The translations under genes and the position numbers were made by a program. The notes beneath the pieces were generated by a model that searched no databases, was not told the origin of the DNA, and worked only from the letters and a program-made list of their open reading frames with translations. From Haemonchus contortus (taxonomy: Eukaryota; Nematoda; Chromadorea; Rhabditida; Trichostrongylidae): DNA of 64,000 nucleotides. This document shows positions 1-10,539 of the stretch, in pieces. The stretch is from assembly GCA_000469685.2 (NCBI GenBank), contig LS997567.1:18497899-18561898 (forward strand), written 5' to 3'. Numbering within the stretch: the stretch's first letter is position 1; each line of letters opens with the position of its first letter.

Positions 1-1530
1 AACTTCAGAAGGAGATGGTTTTGTAGAGATAATCAGAGGCTTTCGCACTAACAAATTATGCAGACTGAAGGTCTTGGATTGTGCACTTTATAAGTCGTTC
101 TGTGTGTATTTTCACTCCCAACAGTAGGCAGAATTTCAGAAGGAGATTGTTTTGTGGAGACAATCAGAGGCTTTAGCACTAGTAGACCTTGCAGACTTAA
201 AGTCTTGAATTGTGCGCTTTAAAAGTCGTTCTGTGTGTATTTTCGCTCCCAACAGTAGGCAGAATTTCAGAAGGAGATGGTTTTGTAGAGATAATCAGAG
301 GCTTTAGCACTAGCAGACCTTGCAGACTGAGAGCCTTCATTTGTGCACTTTAAAAGTTGTTCTGTGCGTATTTTCACTCACAACAGTAGGCAGAATTTCA
401 GAAGGGGATTGTTTTGTGGAGATAATCAGAGGCTTTTGCGCTAGCAGACTGAAAGCCTTGAACTGTGCACTTTAGCAGTCGTTCTTTGTGTATTTTCACT
501 CACAACAGTAGGCAGAATTTTAGAAGGAGATTGTTTTGTGGACATAATCAGAGGCTCTTGCGCTAGCAGACCTTGCAGACTGAAAGCCTTGAATTGTGCA
601 ACTGAAAAAACGTTCTAGGTGTATATCAACTCACAACAGGATTTGGAATTCCCTTCAGATGTTGTTTTGTGGGATATCCAGAGGTTTTCGCTCTAGCAAC
701 TCGCTCGCGACTAAAAGTCTCGAATTGTGCACTTTGAAAGTCGTTCTGTGAGTAATTTCACTCACAGCAGTAGGCAGAATTCCAGAAGGAGATTATTTGT
801 GGAGATATTCACAGGCTTTCGCCCTAGCAGTCTATGCAGATGGGAAGCTGAATTGTGCAATTGAAAAGTCGCTCTGTGTGTTTATTTACTCACGACAGAA
901 TTCAGAATTTCTTTAGGAAGTTGTTTTGTGGAGATATTCAGAGGCTTCCGCCATAGCAGACTATGGAGGCGGAAGGTTAAATTGTGCAATGAAAAGTCGT
1001 TCTGTGTGTATATTTACTCACAACAGAATTCAGAATTTCTGTAGGAAGTTGTTTTGTGGAGACATTCAGAGGCTTTCGCACTAGCAAACAATGAAGATAG
1101 GAAGCTGAGTTGAGCGATTAAAAAATCGCTCTGTGTGTACATCTACTCACAACAGAATTCGGAATTCCCTTGGGATGTTGTTTTGTGGAGATATTTAGAT
1201 GCTTTCGCAATAGCAGACTGTGCAGATGGAACTCTTGAGTTGTAATACTGAAAAGTCATTCTGCGGGTATATCGTTCACAAAAGTCAGCAGAATTTGGTG
1301 TAGTTTTGTTTGCTGAAAAAGTTCCAGAGGCTCTAGTAGCGAAAGACCGTGCGGCCGAATTTTTAGTTGTAAAACAGCAAAATTGTTCTGTAGGGATTTT
1401 AATTCGAAACAGTGTGCAGAATTTTTGCAGGGGGGGGGGGTTGAGAAGTTAGTTAGAGTTCTCTCACCACGCAGACTGATCTATTGAATTAATGAAAAAC
1501 CGTTCTGTGGGATACTCATTCACCACAGTG
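1..1530. repeat. Tandem satellite array, ~130-bp unit, about 11.5 copies
   Basis: Eleven recurrences of a unit marked by a GAATTTCAGAAGGAGAT-like start, GTTTTGTGGAGATA, CAGAGGCTTTCGC and GTCGTTCTGTGTGTATTT. Unit starts fall near 1, 132, 263, 394, 516, 647, 778, 906, 1034, 1163, 1292 and 1420, giving periods of 131, 131, 131, 122, 131, 131, 128, 128, 129, 129 and 128. Divergence rises from left to right, and the last unit is badly decayed and holds an 11-G run at 1430-1440. No coding potential. The array resumes as a partial unit at 5519 after the RTE insertion. Confidence 0.93.
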
Positions 1531-1547
1531 TCACCGTGCAGTGGTAT

Positions 1548-2009
1548 CGTGAAGAAGTCTGACCATCTCGTTGGCATCCGTCCTAAAGTTCGTTTGATGC
1601 CCCGAGGGATGCATTCAGTATCCGCCCTGGTCCAACGGTCATCACTATATCGCATAATATGTTCGGCCCACCTCATCTTCGATTCCTTGGCGTAGTCAAC
1701 GGCATATTTCATCTTCTTTCGGTGGAATTTCTCGGATCTTCGGATTCCCTTTTGCACGTGCGTGTATAGAAGAATTCCAGACAATCTTCTTTCCAAAGCG
1801 CGATGATTATCGCTGACAACATGCTCATCCACGTTTCTTAGAGTCCAAGTCTCCGAGGCGTATATCAAAGCAGGAGAGACAACAGTGTCGTGAAGGTGAA
1901 CGCGGATCCCGACATTCGTCGTCTTCTTCACATCTCCCTCTATTATCTTACATACTCCCCACGCGGAGCGTTTCCATCTGCACAGCTCCGGAGCTACGTC
2001 ATTCATCAT
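1548..2009 (-). pseudogene. RTE C-terminal region downstream of the reverse transcriptase
   Basis: An open minus-strand frame carries the conserved tail block of this family: LYASETWTLR-like, then RALERRLSG, VDYAKESKMRWAEHIMRYSD and TRWSDFF. The same blocks occur at 19.4-19.9 kb and 57.1-57.7 kb. After SDFFT the frame runs into decayed satellite sequence, so the true C-terminus ([10 protein letters not shown] in the 19.4-kb copy) is missing. The listed Met (MMNDVAPEL) is internal to the original polyprotein. This region follows the RT thumb and has no independent function that I can assign. Confidence 0.8.
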
Positions 2010-2238
2010 GTTGACTCCCCGATTTACGACTAGCTAGAGCATTCTCAGATATTCTTCATGTTCAGGGCTAAGGGAGCATCAGGGAGCATTATTCCGCCCT
2101 TTATAAGCCGCATTCATGAGCCGCTTCCATGAGCACTGTTTTGTTAAGTTCATTCTCAAGCCGGCCCTTTCACAAGCACTGTCAAGCTCGGTCAGCATTC
2201 GTTGAACCTGCTCGATGCTCGGTGTTATAAGCACGACC

Positions 2239-2850
2239 TCACGTGCAAAGCGAACTGATGTAGATAGCGGCTATCGGCCTTCCCTCCCAAATCTTCCCAT
2301 TCCAAAAGACCCAGGATATTCTCACGAGCGGCACTGAAAAACTTTGGGCAGCCGGACACCTCTCTTCACGTTGATAATGACTTCCTTTGAAAATGGAAAA
2401 CCTGGTCGTGAAGTTGTCATAGAGCTCACAAAGCATCCTTATATCTTAGAGTAGAAACACCCGAATGCTCAGAGCTTCAATTACCGCTTCTGTCTCGACG
2501 GTCTTAAAGGCTTTCTTCAAATAGGTGAACGTAAGACATAACGGGATTTTGTAATCTTGCGCTATGCCAACGAGTCCTGTAAGAGTGTGTACACGATCGT
2601 GTGTTGAATCCTCTCCGAAACCCTGCTTGCTCGCATGGCTGTCCTTCATCTGATATTCTGCCAATCCTGTTCAGGATGACGCGAGTGAAATGCTTGTAGA
2701 TTACAGATAGCAGGCAGATCGAGCAATAATTGCCGATACCGTGGGGATAACCCTTTTCACACAGCAACACAGTTTTGCTAGGTTTCCACGACGTGAGCAC
2801 TTTGCATTCCGACAGGTACCGCGTGAAAAGCCTAGCCAGAGTTCTGACGA
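2239..2850 (-). pseudogene. RTE reverse transcriptase fragment
   Basis: Two overlapping minus frames give the finger part of an RT: SWKPSKTVLLCEKG, GNYCSICLLSVIYKHFTRV and GQPCEQAGFRRGF, then PLCLTFTYLKKAFKTVETEA, which corresponds to the motif-A block where other copies read FIDMKKAFDT. Here the motif-A aspartate context is altered and the frame shifts between blocks. The catalytic motif-C block seen in the 29.2-kb copy (LADDIVFI) was not found here. A mariner-like element separates this segment from the endonuclease region. Confidence 0.75.
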
Positions 2851-2970
2851 CAACTGGTGGAAGAATCTTCAGATGTGCTGTTTCATCCTATAGGGGCCGG
2901 CAGCCGTTCAATTCTTCATCGACCTGATGATATGTCGTTCCGGAAAGGAGAACCGAAGGAGCGATATATA

Positions 2971-4236
2971 CAGGGTGTCCCAAAATTATTGGCGCCGATT
3001 TATAGCAATATATTTGAAACGTCTCGGCTGCAAAAGACGATCGAATTGCTATGCACGCTAACTAACACTGTGCTACAACATGCTACAGTCGCATTTCGAA
3101 ATATCCCCCATAAGCGCGGATAGAAGTCAAAGCTTGCTTTCGACTTGATCGCACGTGGCACGTAGACATCCTTTTTCGTTTCTTCACAGCCGTTCTTCAG
3201 CCTTTGCATTCCAAGACTCCAAACTAGGATTGCAAACTCGACGAGTCCTCTTCTAATCAGGGACCATTCGTGGGAGTCAAATGAGTCATGCTTTGGAAAA
3301 TAGGATGACCATTCCTCCTCACCAATGAAGTCGGGCAGCTGCCGTCGGCACCACTCGCGGGCAAGCTTGGCTCCGTGGGCTGGAGTAGTGTCCTGCTGGA
3401 GGGACTACGAAATGTTTCGGAATACGTAGTCGGATCAGTGCTTAATTACTTCCATCAGTACGCTGGTTGAGTACTGGTCTTAGTCAATTTTCACGCCTGC
3501 ACACGAGAAGCCCGAGCGGTTTACCTTAGCCAGTGATTTCCTCGAAAAACAACGTTCTACTGTTCTGATAGCAACCTTTTATTTAGGAGATATTACACGC
3601 TAGATGTTTTGAACGCGAACGTTTTGGATGCTGAGGGGTTTTATCGTTAAAAATTTTTTGACCAGAGAAAGCGACGAAGGGTCGCGTGTCATCACTCAAG
3701 TGGTTCTGCAACTTTCTGTGTTTTTTGGCCCTGCAGTGTCTGTGGAGGTTGGAATTGAAGCGAAATTTTTGCATACGATAGGCTGAAGCTGCCGCAATGA
3801 AGCTTATGCATGACACTTTTCCATCGCGGTAACTCCTGTATGCTGTGCCCCATAACTTCCTTTTGATAGTACCCAGGATCCCGACCGATTGACAGACGGA
3901 CCATTTTAATAGTCCAATCTTCGGGAATATTCTACCTTTCTACCTTTTCTGGGTTGTCTCTGATTCAACCTTCTTTCCATATCGTTTGATTGCCTCCTAT
4001 ACGGTTATTGTAAAAATTCCAAGAAATTTCATAAGGCCCTTCCACCTCTCGCGTGTCAATGATTGCAAGTGGCATTGAATGAGCCTCTTTCATCTGAAAG
4101 ATATTGGGAGTAACCATGCATACTGCGAAGAGAACCTTCTTATGCAACTAATTATTAACAGATTATGTGAATTTGATAAATTATTTCTACCCTAGAAATT
4201 TCTAAATTTTGGCGCCAATAGTTTTGGTACACCCTG
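2971..4236 (-). mobile_element. Mariner-like DNA transposon nested in the RTE copy
   Basis: Terminal inverted repeats of 26 bp begin CAGGGTGTCCCAAAA at 2971 and end TTTTGGTACACCCTG at 4236; two positions differ between the ends. Length is 1266 bp, typical for mariner. The left flank is TA and the right flank CA, consistent with a TA target duplication that has mutated once. The uninterrupted version of the host RTE sequence occurs near 12310-12340, showing where insertion happened. Inside is a degraded transposase read from right to left. Confidence 0.88.
3000..4147 (-). pseudogene. Degenerate Tc1/mariner-superfamily transposase
   Basis: On the minus strand at about 3420-3250 the frame reads QQDTTPAHGAKLAREWCRR, then QLPDFIGEEEWSSYFPKHD. 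This is the catalytic core pattern of the superfamily: QQD-x-APAH, about 20 residues, then EEWPP-x-SPDLNP. The first Asp of the core is present. The SPDLNP block has decayed to FPKHDSF, so the last acidic residue is doubtful. Flanking frames at 4147-3965 and 3209-3000 look like remnants of the N- and C-terminal parts, separated by stops and frameshifts. A real transposase would be about 340-350 aa; the longest open piece here is 77 aa. Not functional. Confidence 0.75.
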
Positions 4237-4255
4237 CACATACATAAGTCTTGCC

Positions 4256-5360
4256 TAAGATGGTGGGTAGGCAGGTAGACGTGGCTGTCGGAGAGATCCG
4301 AGTAGAAGTCGTAGACGACCTTCTCCATCGACTTCGCGATGCAGTAACTGTTCCGTCAGGACGACAAAGGGTTCTCGTTCTGGTCTCCTAAATGGCGAAG
4401 CTACGTCGGGCTTTGTGAATGCTTTCGGAACTTGGATTATCGCTTCTCTGAGCCGTCTCCCAAACATGCGAAGCGAGCCGTCTCCTAGCTACTGGTGGAC
4501 TCTCTACTTTCCTTGCACTAACGTGAAGATGTTCGAGGGGCCGGTTGTATTCTTCATTGATGCTGTCGACAACAGAATGTCAGCATTCATTCGCAAAGGA
4601 AGCGAAGTGGTCTCATTTGATGCAGGTCTCGTTGCTTCGTTTCCTAGGCTTCATAGCTCTTTCTCCAGGGAACGATGGTCCAATCCTGTGTAGAACTCGG
4701 AACAACAGCGACGTCAGTCAATTCGATCCCTCCGATTGAAGATGATGTGATCTCTTTCATTGTGGAACTGTCCACCAGATGAATCCCATGTCCATCGCAA
4801 ATACTAGGGCTTCGGAATCGCTCGCTACCATGGATGGTGTGGGTCGACATGATAGACTCAAACAGAATTTCACCCTGCTCATTCCATTCCAATCCGTTAG
4901 TCTCGATTTAGAGCTCTTCAGCCGTTCTTCTGTGGCCAATCTTGGCATTAAAATCACCGAAGATGGCTTCGAAGAAAGTGTGGTTTCCCCAGTAGAGCCT
5001 CTTCAGATCCTTCTTCCGCCGTAGCTCGATGTTGGACCGTAAGCAACGAAGATGGCGTGAGCTCAGATTGAGCCACATCTTCTTCGCAAGCGTCCGATTA
5101 AGGTTGTTGAGCTTTCGTACGAATCGATGTTCATGGCCAAGTGCGTTCTGACGAGAACACCTACACCGCTGACGCCTCTGCTGCCGCTTTTTCCAAGAAA
5201 CAGTTCTTCTCCAGTCTCAAAAACAGCCTGCAGCGGGCGGTGCCTTCTCGTCTCGGTCAGTCCGATGACGTCGTACTTGATTTTCCTAGCTTGCATCATC
5301 AGGTCTTCTATACACGCTTCCAATGCAATCGTCCGTGCGTTGAAAGTACCGATCGCCATC
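4256..5360 (-). pseudogene. RTE AP-like endonuclease region, frameshifted
   Basis: Starting at 5359 on the minus strand the frame reads MAIGTFNARTI, KYDVIGLTETRRH and SRGVSGVGVLVRTHLAMNID, matching the N-terminal half of an APE-type endonuclease (catalytic Asn in FNART, catalytic Glu in LTET). The later block HGMEWNEQGEILFE appears in another frame around 4892. The intervening GDFNAKIG block is intact only in the 11-kb copy. The domain nicks target DNA in the parent family; this copy cannot be expressed as one protein. Downstream (4256-4640) lies the linker towards the RT, which also recurs in the 12-kb copy. Confidence 0.78.
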
Positions 5361-5407
5361 TTGGTCCCTCTCCCTTTGGGCAGCCCTTTTTTGCCTCTGA
5401 GAGTTTA

Positions 5408-5473
5408 GCAGCCTCCCGAGCGGTCCTACCCAGCGCTGCCGTATTGGGGTAGGGCCGCTCGGGAGAAGCTGCC
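5408..5473. repeat. Inverted repeat at the RTE 5' end
   Basis: CTCCCGAGCGGTCCTACCCA is followed after about 15 bases by its near-complement GGGGTAGGGCCGCTCGGGAG, giving arms of about 27 bp. Other copies (10978-11010 and 55490-55515) carry this motif once only, so one arm was duplicated in inverted orientation in this copy or its source. Confidence 0.75.
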
Positions 5474-5518
5474 AAAACCTCAGGGCCAAAACGCAGATCT
5501 AGTCCATCCACTCACTAA

Positions 5519-5592
5519 GGGGGCAGAATTTTGATGTGGGATTGTTTTGTGGAGAGATTCAGATACTTTCGCCCTGCAATGTGGAGGGGGAT
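5519..5592. repeat. Detached satellite unit on the far side of the RTE insertion
   Basis: GGGGGCAGAATTTTGATG, then TTGTTTTGTGGAGAGATTCA and TACTTTCGCCCT reproduce the first half of the 1-1530 satellite unit in the same orientation. It is best read as the right remnant of the array that the RTE copy interrupted. Confidence 0.82.
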
Positions 5593-6306
5593 GATCCATT
5601 TTCCCGAAGAGGCAGACTATAGCTAGGAACGATAGTGCTGTCCGAATAACAGTTGTCTTTTAAGATGTCTAGTCTGGTAATTACGTATTATTCAAAAAGA
5701 TTATGTGGAAAAATGCATGGAGAGCTTTGAGCGAACACTGTAGAATCAATGTTGAAACTGGCAGGCTGAAACGAAAATGATGACGTTGAAACCTTATTGG
5801 AAGTATGAAAGTAGCCATGTGAGAACAATTTGGTCTCAGACAATATTGAATCAAGGTCTTATCGCACGAAAATGCTTGCTACGATCAGTCTGAATGAGGC
5901 GCAAGTTCAACAAAGTAGCAGACAATAGCAAAGCTGGTATTAATTGCATCGCAAACTAAGCGTAGAAGCCTAGCAATATTTGTCTTTGGATGGTGAAAAT
6001 TTAGCCATTTATTCCACAAATATTCGAACTTTTCTGTTACTTAAGTGCACAATGAAAATAGAAGCAAGGATGTGAAAGATCACCTCCCCCTCAGCTGGCT
6101 AAGCAATCTTCATGCATTCTGCAATCAGTAGAATTTATGTATGGGTGCGTGCTATCAAGCAGGGATTATGGTGCCTATTCTAGTTTCGATATTTTTATTT
6201 ATTTATTTTATTTACTCATTTATTTATATACACCATTGAGTGCGCCGCAAGTGGTAGCAGATGAACCACCTACTGCCACTGTACAAAGTGAGTTGAGAGA
6301 GGAACA

Positions 6307-6341
6307 GAGGACAATAACACTGCACTAGTGTTATTGTCCTC
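6307..6341. repeat. Perfect short hairpin
   Basis: GAGGACAATAACACT, a 5-base loop, then AGTGTTATTGTCCTC. The 15-bp stem is perfect. No poly-U run or gene context identifies it as a terminator; it is probably a recent small inverted duplication. Confidence 0.8.
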
Positions 6342-6700
6342 TCTCCTTTCCTAAACTAGAAGCTGTGATGATAGTGAGTGCAACGAAGATGCCCTTATAG
6401 CCAGTGACAGCACCGGATGGCCACGGTGCCATCATTCCGCGAGGAGTCATTCGGCAAAGTCGGAACATCGGCACACGGGTATGCCAACTTCTTCGTGGGA
6501 CAGACTTGTATGCTACTGGCCGAGTGGCAAGAAGTGAGCGGTTGAGCCGGACATCTTGCTGAATTAGGAGCACAGAGCTAAGCAGGCTTAGCAACGGTGG
6601 CGGTGGACTGCAAGTTCAAAAACACTAAGAAAAGAAATCAACGAATAAAGAGAAGACAAAATGACTACAAATCTGGCAGAGAAATTGAAAAAGGGTGAAA

Positions 6701-8656
6701 GCAACTTGCAAGGGAAGGATACTTGGTCGCAGTGGTCATTCAAGATGGGATGTGTACGCCGTAGGTGGTTTCGACCGCTGATCTCAAATTTGTGTTCCAA
6801 ATCTGCTAAACGATTCTGGGACAAAGTTACGGGACCAGTCTCTCCCTGTGTTATACCACTGCAATGAGCGGATCACGATCAGCAATCGCCTTACCTGTGC
6901 AACGGTGGCCTAGGGGAAAGTGTGGTGGATCGATAGGTATTGTCATCAAGGTTCTGACCCTTGATGCATGCGCTCGTTTTGCTTTTTGATTAAATGGGTT
7001 CTAAATGGTTGTAAAACGTTTTTTGGGCTCAATGTTTGCAATATAATGAGCCAACTCACACTTTAATTCCAGGGAATTGTAAACCAATGAATTTCTTCAC
7101 TTCAACTGAACGAATATATACGCCTCTCTACCCCGAACAGTCAGATGGTGCTTCGAAATTTTTGGCAGCTCACTGCACTTATGGTAGACGGCACGGCAGT
7201 CGAATGACTCATCCGACCTCAACCCTCTTTGGGAGGGATAAGGTCTATACAATCTACTGATACTGTACACGCCTTCGAAGCGGTGGTGCAGGTTAACTGG
7301 CATTGTTGAAGAAATACTGTAGAACAATAGTTTATCGCTTTGTGTGCGCGTATGATTACCCACTAACTTTTAAGGCAAACGCCCTTTCAAGAAACCCTTC
7401 CATGAGGTTAAACGTGGTGGTACGGTGGGACATGATTCCATGACTGCACTCAAAACCCTGGATTCGCCTACGACTTGCTTTGAAATTGTCCCCTATGGGT
7501 GTTCATTGTTGACTTAAAGCGTCATCCAGTTCGTAAAACGAGATCCCTACATCGATTTTATGATAAATCTTTTCAACTTATCCGCTAATCTTTATGGGTA
7601 GACAGATCGGTCCGCTTGTTTGCACCTGATAGTGACGACCAGATAGGGCATCACACTCCGTCGAAGATACACTATTTTCAAAACTCATGGCCTCCCATAC
7701 TTGCCCTAAATTTCCGTAGGCGGCACTCTGACATAATAATACAAAACGTGCTCTTTATGTACAAGGAAGTGCGACTGCTTATGACACTTGAACTATAAAG
7801 GGTTGTGGACTCTTCTAGCAGCGCCATAAATTTAGGGCTCATGGAACGGATCACAAAGTTGAAGGCTGCGTTTCACTTCGGAACCTCATTTTCAAACGAA
7901 CGTGCGAGGTATCCTATGCGAAGTTACGGATCCATCGTCGCTGTCATCATTTGGCGACATTGTGATCGCCTTTCACGAGCTCGATTTCCTCGCTGTGAAT
8001 GACGGATTGTTTTTATAGCATCGAGCAGCACGGTTCTGGAGCTCTTCATTACCTCTCTTCCTGGATGGCGCCCACGTTATGATGCAAGAACGAAAGTCCT
8101 CCATCGATGGTAACATGCTGAAGAACGTTTGATCCAGCAGTCACTTGGAACCATTCTCCTTCAAGGTTCTGAAGCTCATTTTGAGCGATTGTTTATAATT
8201 CCTCTTCTGTTCGAGTAGAGCTCCAATCTTATTGGGCCGATGGGAAGCAAGAAAAAATTTTCCCTGTACTACCTTTCCAGTGTCCCTAAAATGATAGATA
8301 GCTCCCTAGATGGTTGATATTTAACCCAAAAAACGTTTTGCAAGCGTTTAGAACGCATTTTATCGAAAAGCAAAACGAGCGCATGCATGAAGGCTCCGAA
8401 CCTTGGTGTCATACCTATCAGTCCACGACACTATCCGCTAAGCCACCGCTGCATCGGGAAAAGTATTGCTTGGCTCGGTGATCCGTTCATTGCAGTGGTA
8501 TAACACAGGGAGGGACTGGTCCCGTAACTTTGTTTCCAGAATCGTTTAGCAGATTTGAAACACAGATTTGAGGTCAGCGCTCGAAACCAACTACGGCGGT
8601 ATGCGGTATGCACCTCATCTTGAATAGCCTCTGCGACCAAGTATCCTTAACTTGTT
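6701..8656. mobile_element. DNA element with ~330-bp terminal inverted repeats containing a tRNA-like segment
   Basis: 6701-7032 and 8325-8656 are inverted copies (shared blocks include GGATACTTGGTCGCAG, TCTGCTAAACGATTCTGG, TTATACCACTGCAATGA, CATGCGCTCGTTTTGC). In the right arm, read on the minus strand, TGGCTTAGCGG fits a Pol III A box, and GGTTCGGAGCC about 40 bases on fits a B box; the left arm has decayed versions (TGGCCTAGGGG, GGTTCTGACCC). The 7036-7565 interior recurs at 12990-13504 directly after another copy of the left arm. Minus frames in the interior (7097-7363) look weakly protein-like but match nothing I recognise. It could be a MULE-like or foldback transposon that captured a SINE, or two inverted SINEs. 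Confidence 0.65.
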
Positions 8657-9559
8657 AGAGAGAAAATCCAAAAAAAGGTAGGCTTCAAACGGATTCTGAG
8701 TACATCGAAGTCCTTATGCTTGAGCTGTAATCCTGGAAGGGGAACTTCGACGATTTTTTACTGTTTGTAACGCCATAGTGCGCTGTCACTAACGGCGGCC
8801 GTTATGACATCTCGCCGAATGCGAATAAAAGTCACGACTAAAAAACCAAAACAGTATGACTAGTTGAATGATAAAAATTAATCAAAAGGAAGTTTTGATA
8901 CGTTTTTCCGGGACCACTCGATCGGAGACAACGTTTAGACCATTTTGCACTCAATAGCTTTATTTGCGGAATGGCCGCCTGGCGTAAAAGACAGGGCTAT
9001 TGTTTTTTCCATACAAACTTTCAACTATTCGATCTTCGAGGAATAATGCTCGGTTTGCAATGCAGTGACCAGCTTTGCTCGTGTCTTTCCGGCATAAACT
9101 CTCGCCTCATTCAGACTGATCGTTGCAACCATTTTTCTGCGAGACGACCTTGACACAATGTTGGCTGAGACAGATTGTGCTATCGCGTCCACATGACTGC
9201 TTTCATACTTTCAATTACATTTCATCACTTCAGTCTGCCAGACCCAACATTGTTTTTACATCGTTGGCTCGGAGTTTCCATGCATTTAGCCACACCAACT
9301 TTTTTTTTGAAATAATACGTTGATGACAGACTAGACTTTTTATAGGACAACAGTCATTTGAACAACACTATCGTCCCTTGCTATAGCCTGCTTCCTTTTC
9401 TTGTCCTTCTTTATCGGAACAGACCATTGCTCTTCCTGTCTTTATGGCCCCCACCATTTCACAGCAACTTGAATGACTCAAAGCATAAGTAGGTATAGAA
9501 ATGATAAAGTTGAAAATAAAATGATTTTCGAAAGACTTTAACACCGACTAACAGTCCGC

Positions 9560-10230
9560 GTGTGGGAGGCGTTGCAGCTTATTTGTTTTCAACTATCACG
9601 GACGCTTCTTCCTCCTCTTCTTTTTCATGTTTTTCTTCCTCTGATTGGCGTCAATCCTTCTCTTCACAACGCATGCTGTTCCGGTATATCGTTGGCATCT
9701 GATTCTAGCTACGGCGTCTTCTGCCACTGTTCCAGTATCTTGGATAAAGCGGGACCTTTCTTATCCTTCTTTCACCTTCTTGCCTCCTCTTTGAAACTGG
9801 GCGCATCCCCTGAAGCAGGAGTTCCACTGTCTACCTTATTAGATGATTTGGAGCTCTTTTAGAAACGCTTCCGTACCATCGCAGATGCTGCACTCTCATC
9901 TTCAACTCAACAGGGTTTGTGTGCGAAAACTTTTACGTCTTCATTCATTATGTTCCAGTCGCGTTCAGGTGCAAGCTCACCTGAGCATCATTATTCCAGC
10001 AAAGTTAAGTTAGTCCCACCATTCCCGGCTAGCACTTGCTGCCGTGGGGCTTTCATAGGTCTTAATACCGTGAGGTTCTTGTTCCTTTTGACCGTCTTGA
10101 TCTGTCGCAGAACATACCAACGAACTAGCTCCACATCATCCATGTCAACTCGAGCCTTGACGGCCTGATTCACGCTACCATCAACATCCACTTTTTGAAG
10201 GCGGTATTCCCACAACCTTTCAATACCCTA
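9560..10230 (-). pseudogene. Degenerate reading frame, unrecognised
   Basis: On the minus strand an open block reads DGSVNQAVKARVDMDDVELV, then RWYVLRQIKTVKRNKNLTVL (10215-9991), with a Glu/Lys-rich low-complexity stretch further downstream (about 9860-9560) broken by several stops. A second minus frame just upstream (10400-10230) is also open and hydrophobic. The composition is unlike the neighbouring noncoding DNA, suggesting a former gene or element ORF. I do not recognise the family. 9320-9560 holds nothing recognisable. Confidence 0.3.
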
Positions 10231-10539
10231 AGGCAATTTACGATTGGCTCCGCGCAGTCCTCCAAGCAGAAAATCACGATCCCTATCACAAACGGCGGGA
10301 CCCATTCTCCGTCTAAACTTCCTGATACTTCTGCAGCTTCTCTTGGAACACATCTTGACTACCCAATATCAGAGCGATGTCGTCATATTATCTACGAGTT
10401 CTTTTGTGCTCATCCTCGTTATACCTCACTGAGACGTTTATTGCTTTTATTGAGCCGTGTGGGGCGTACCATACAACCCGGCTATGAAGTTGGTATCTAC
10501 GGATCTCCTTCACAGTGAGTTCTCTCTCATTGAGGGATC

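Larger units (their letters stand above)
1548..5518 (-). mobile_element. RTE-type LINE copy, 3'-truncated, interrupted by a mariner-like element
   Basis: A minus-strand LINE whose 5' end lies near 5518 and whose 3' side stops near 1548 inside the C-terminal coding region, so the usual tail is missing. Order on the minus strand: 5' UTR, AP-like endonuclease (about 5360-4640), reverse transcriptase fragments (2850-2240), C-terminal region (2009-1548). The same sequence recurs at 10.5-12.7, 13.6-14.7, 19.4-19.9, 36-38 and 55.4-57.7 kb, which fixes family and orientation. Satellite DNA lies on both sides. Frameshifts and stops break every domain, so the copy is dead. Assignment to RTE rests on readable endonuclease and RT motifs, not on a search. 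Confidence 0.85.
5690..9320. repeat. Outer inverted repeat pair (~300-bp arms) around a 3-kb interior
   Basis: Sequence around 5690-5990 (blocks AAATGCATGG, GGAAGTATGAAAGTAGCCAT, CGATCAGTCTGAATGAGGCG, GCAAAGCTGGT) returns in reverse complement around 9010-9310 with the same order and spacing. Identity is moderate (indels, perhaps 70-75% by eye). Between the arms lies a second, younger inverted pair. The intervening stretches 5990-6700 and 8657-9009 hold no gene I recognise; 5990-6700 contains a 15-bp-stem hairpin at 6307-6341. Either one composite foldback element or two repeats that happen to lie in opposite orientation. Confidence 0.65.

Noticed and set aside
1..1530. Regular repeats with similar spacing, CRISPR-like at first sight
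   Set aside because: The whole ~130-bp unit repeats, including what would be spacers; this is a satellite in a eukaryotic genome.
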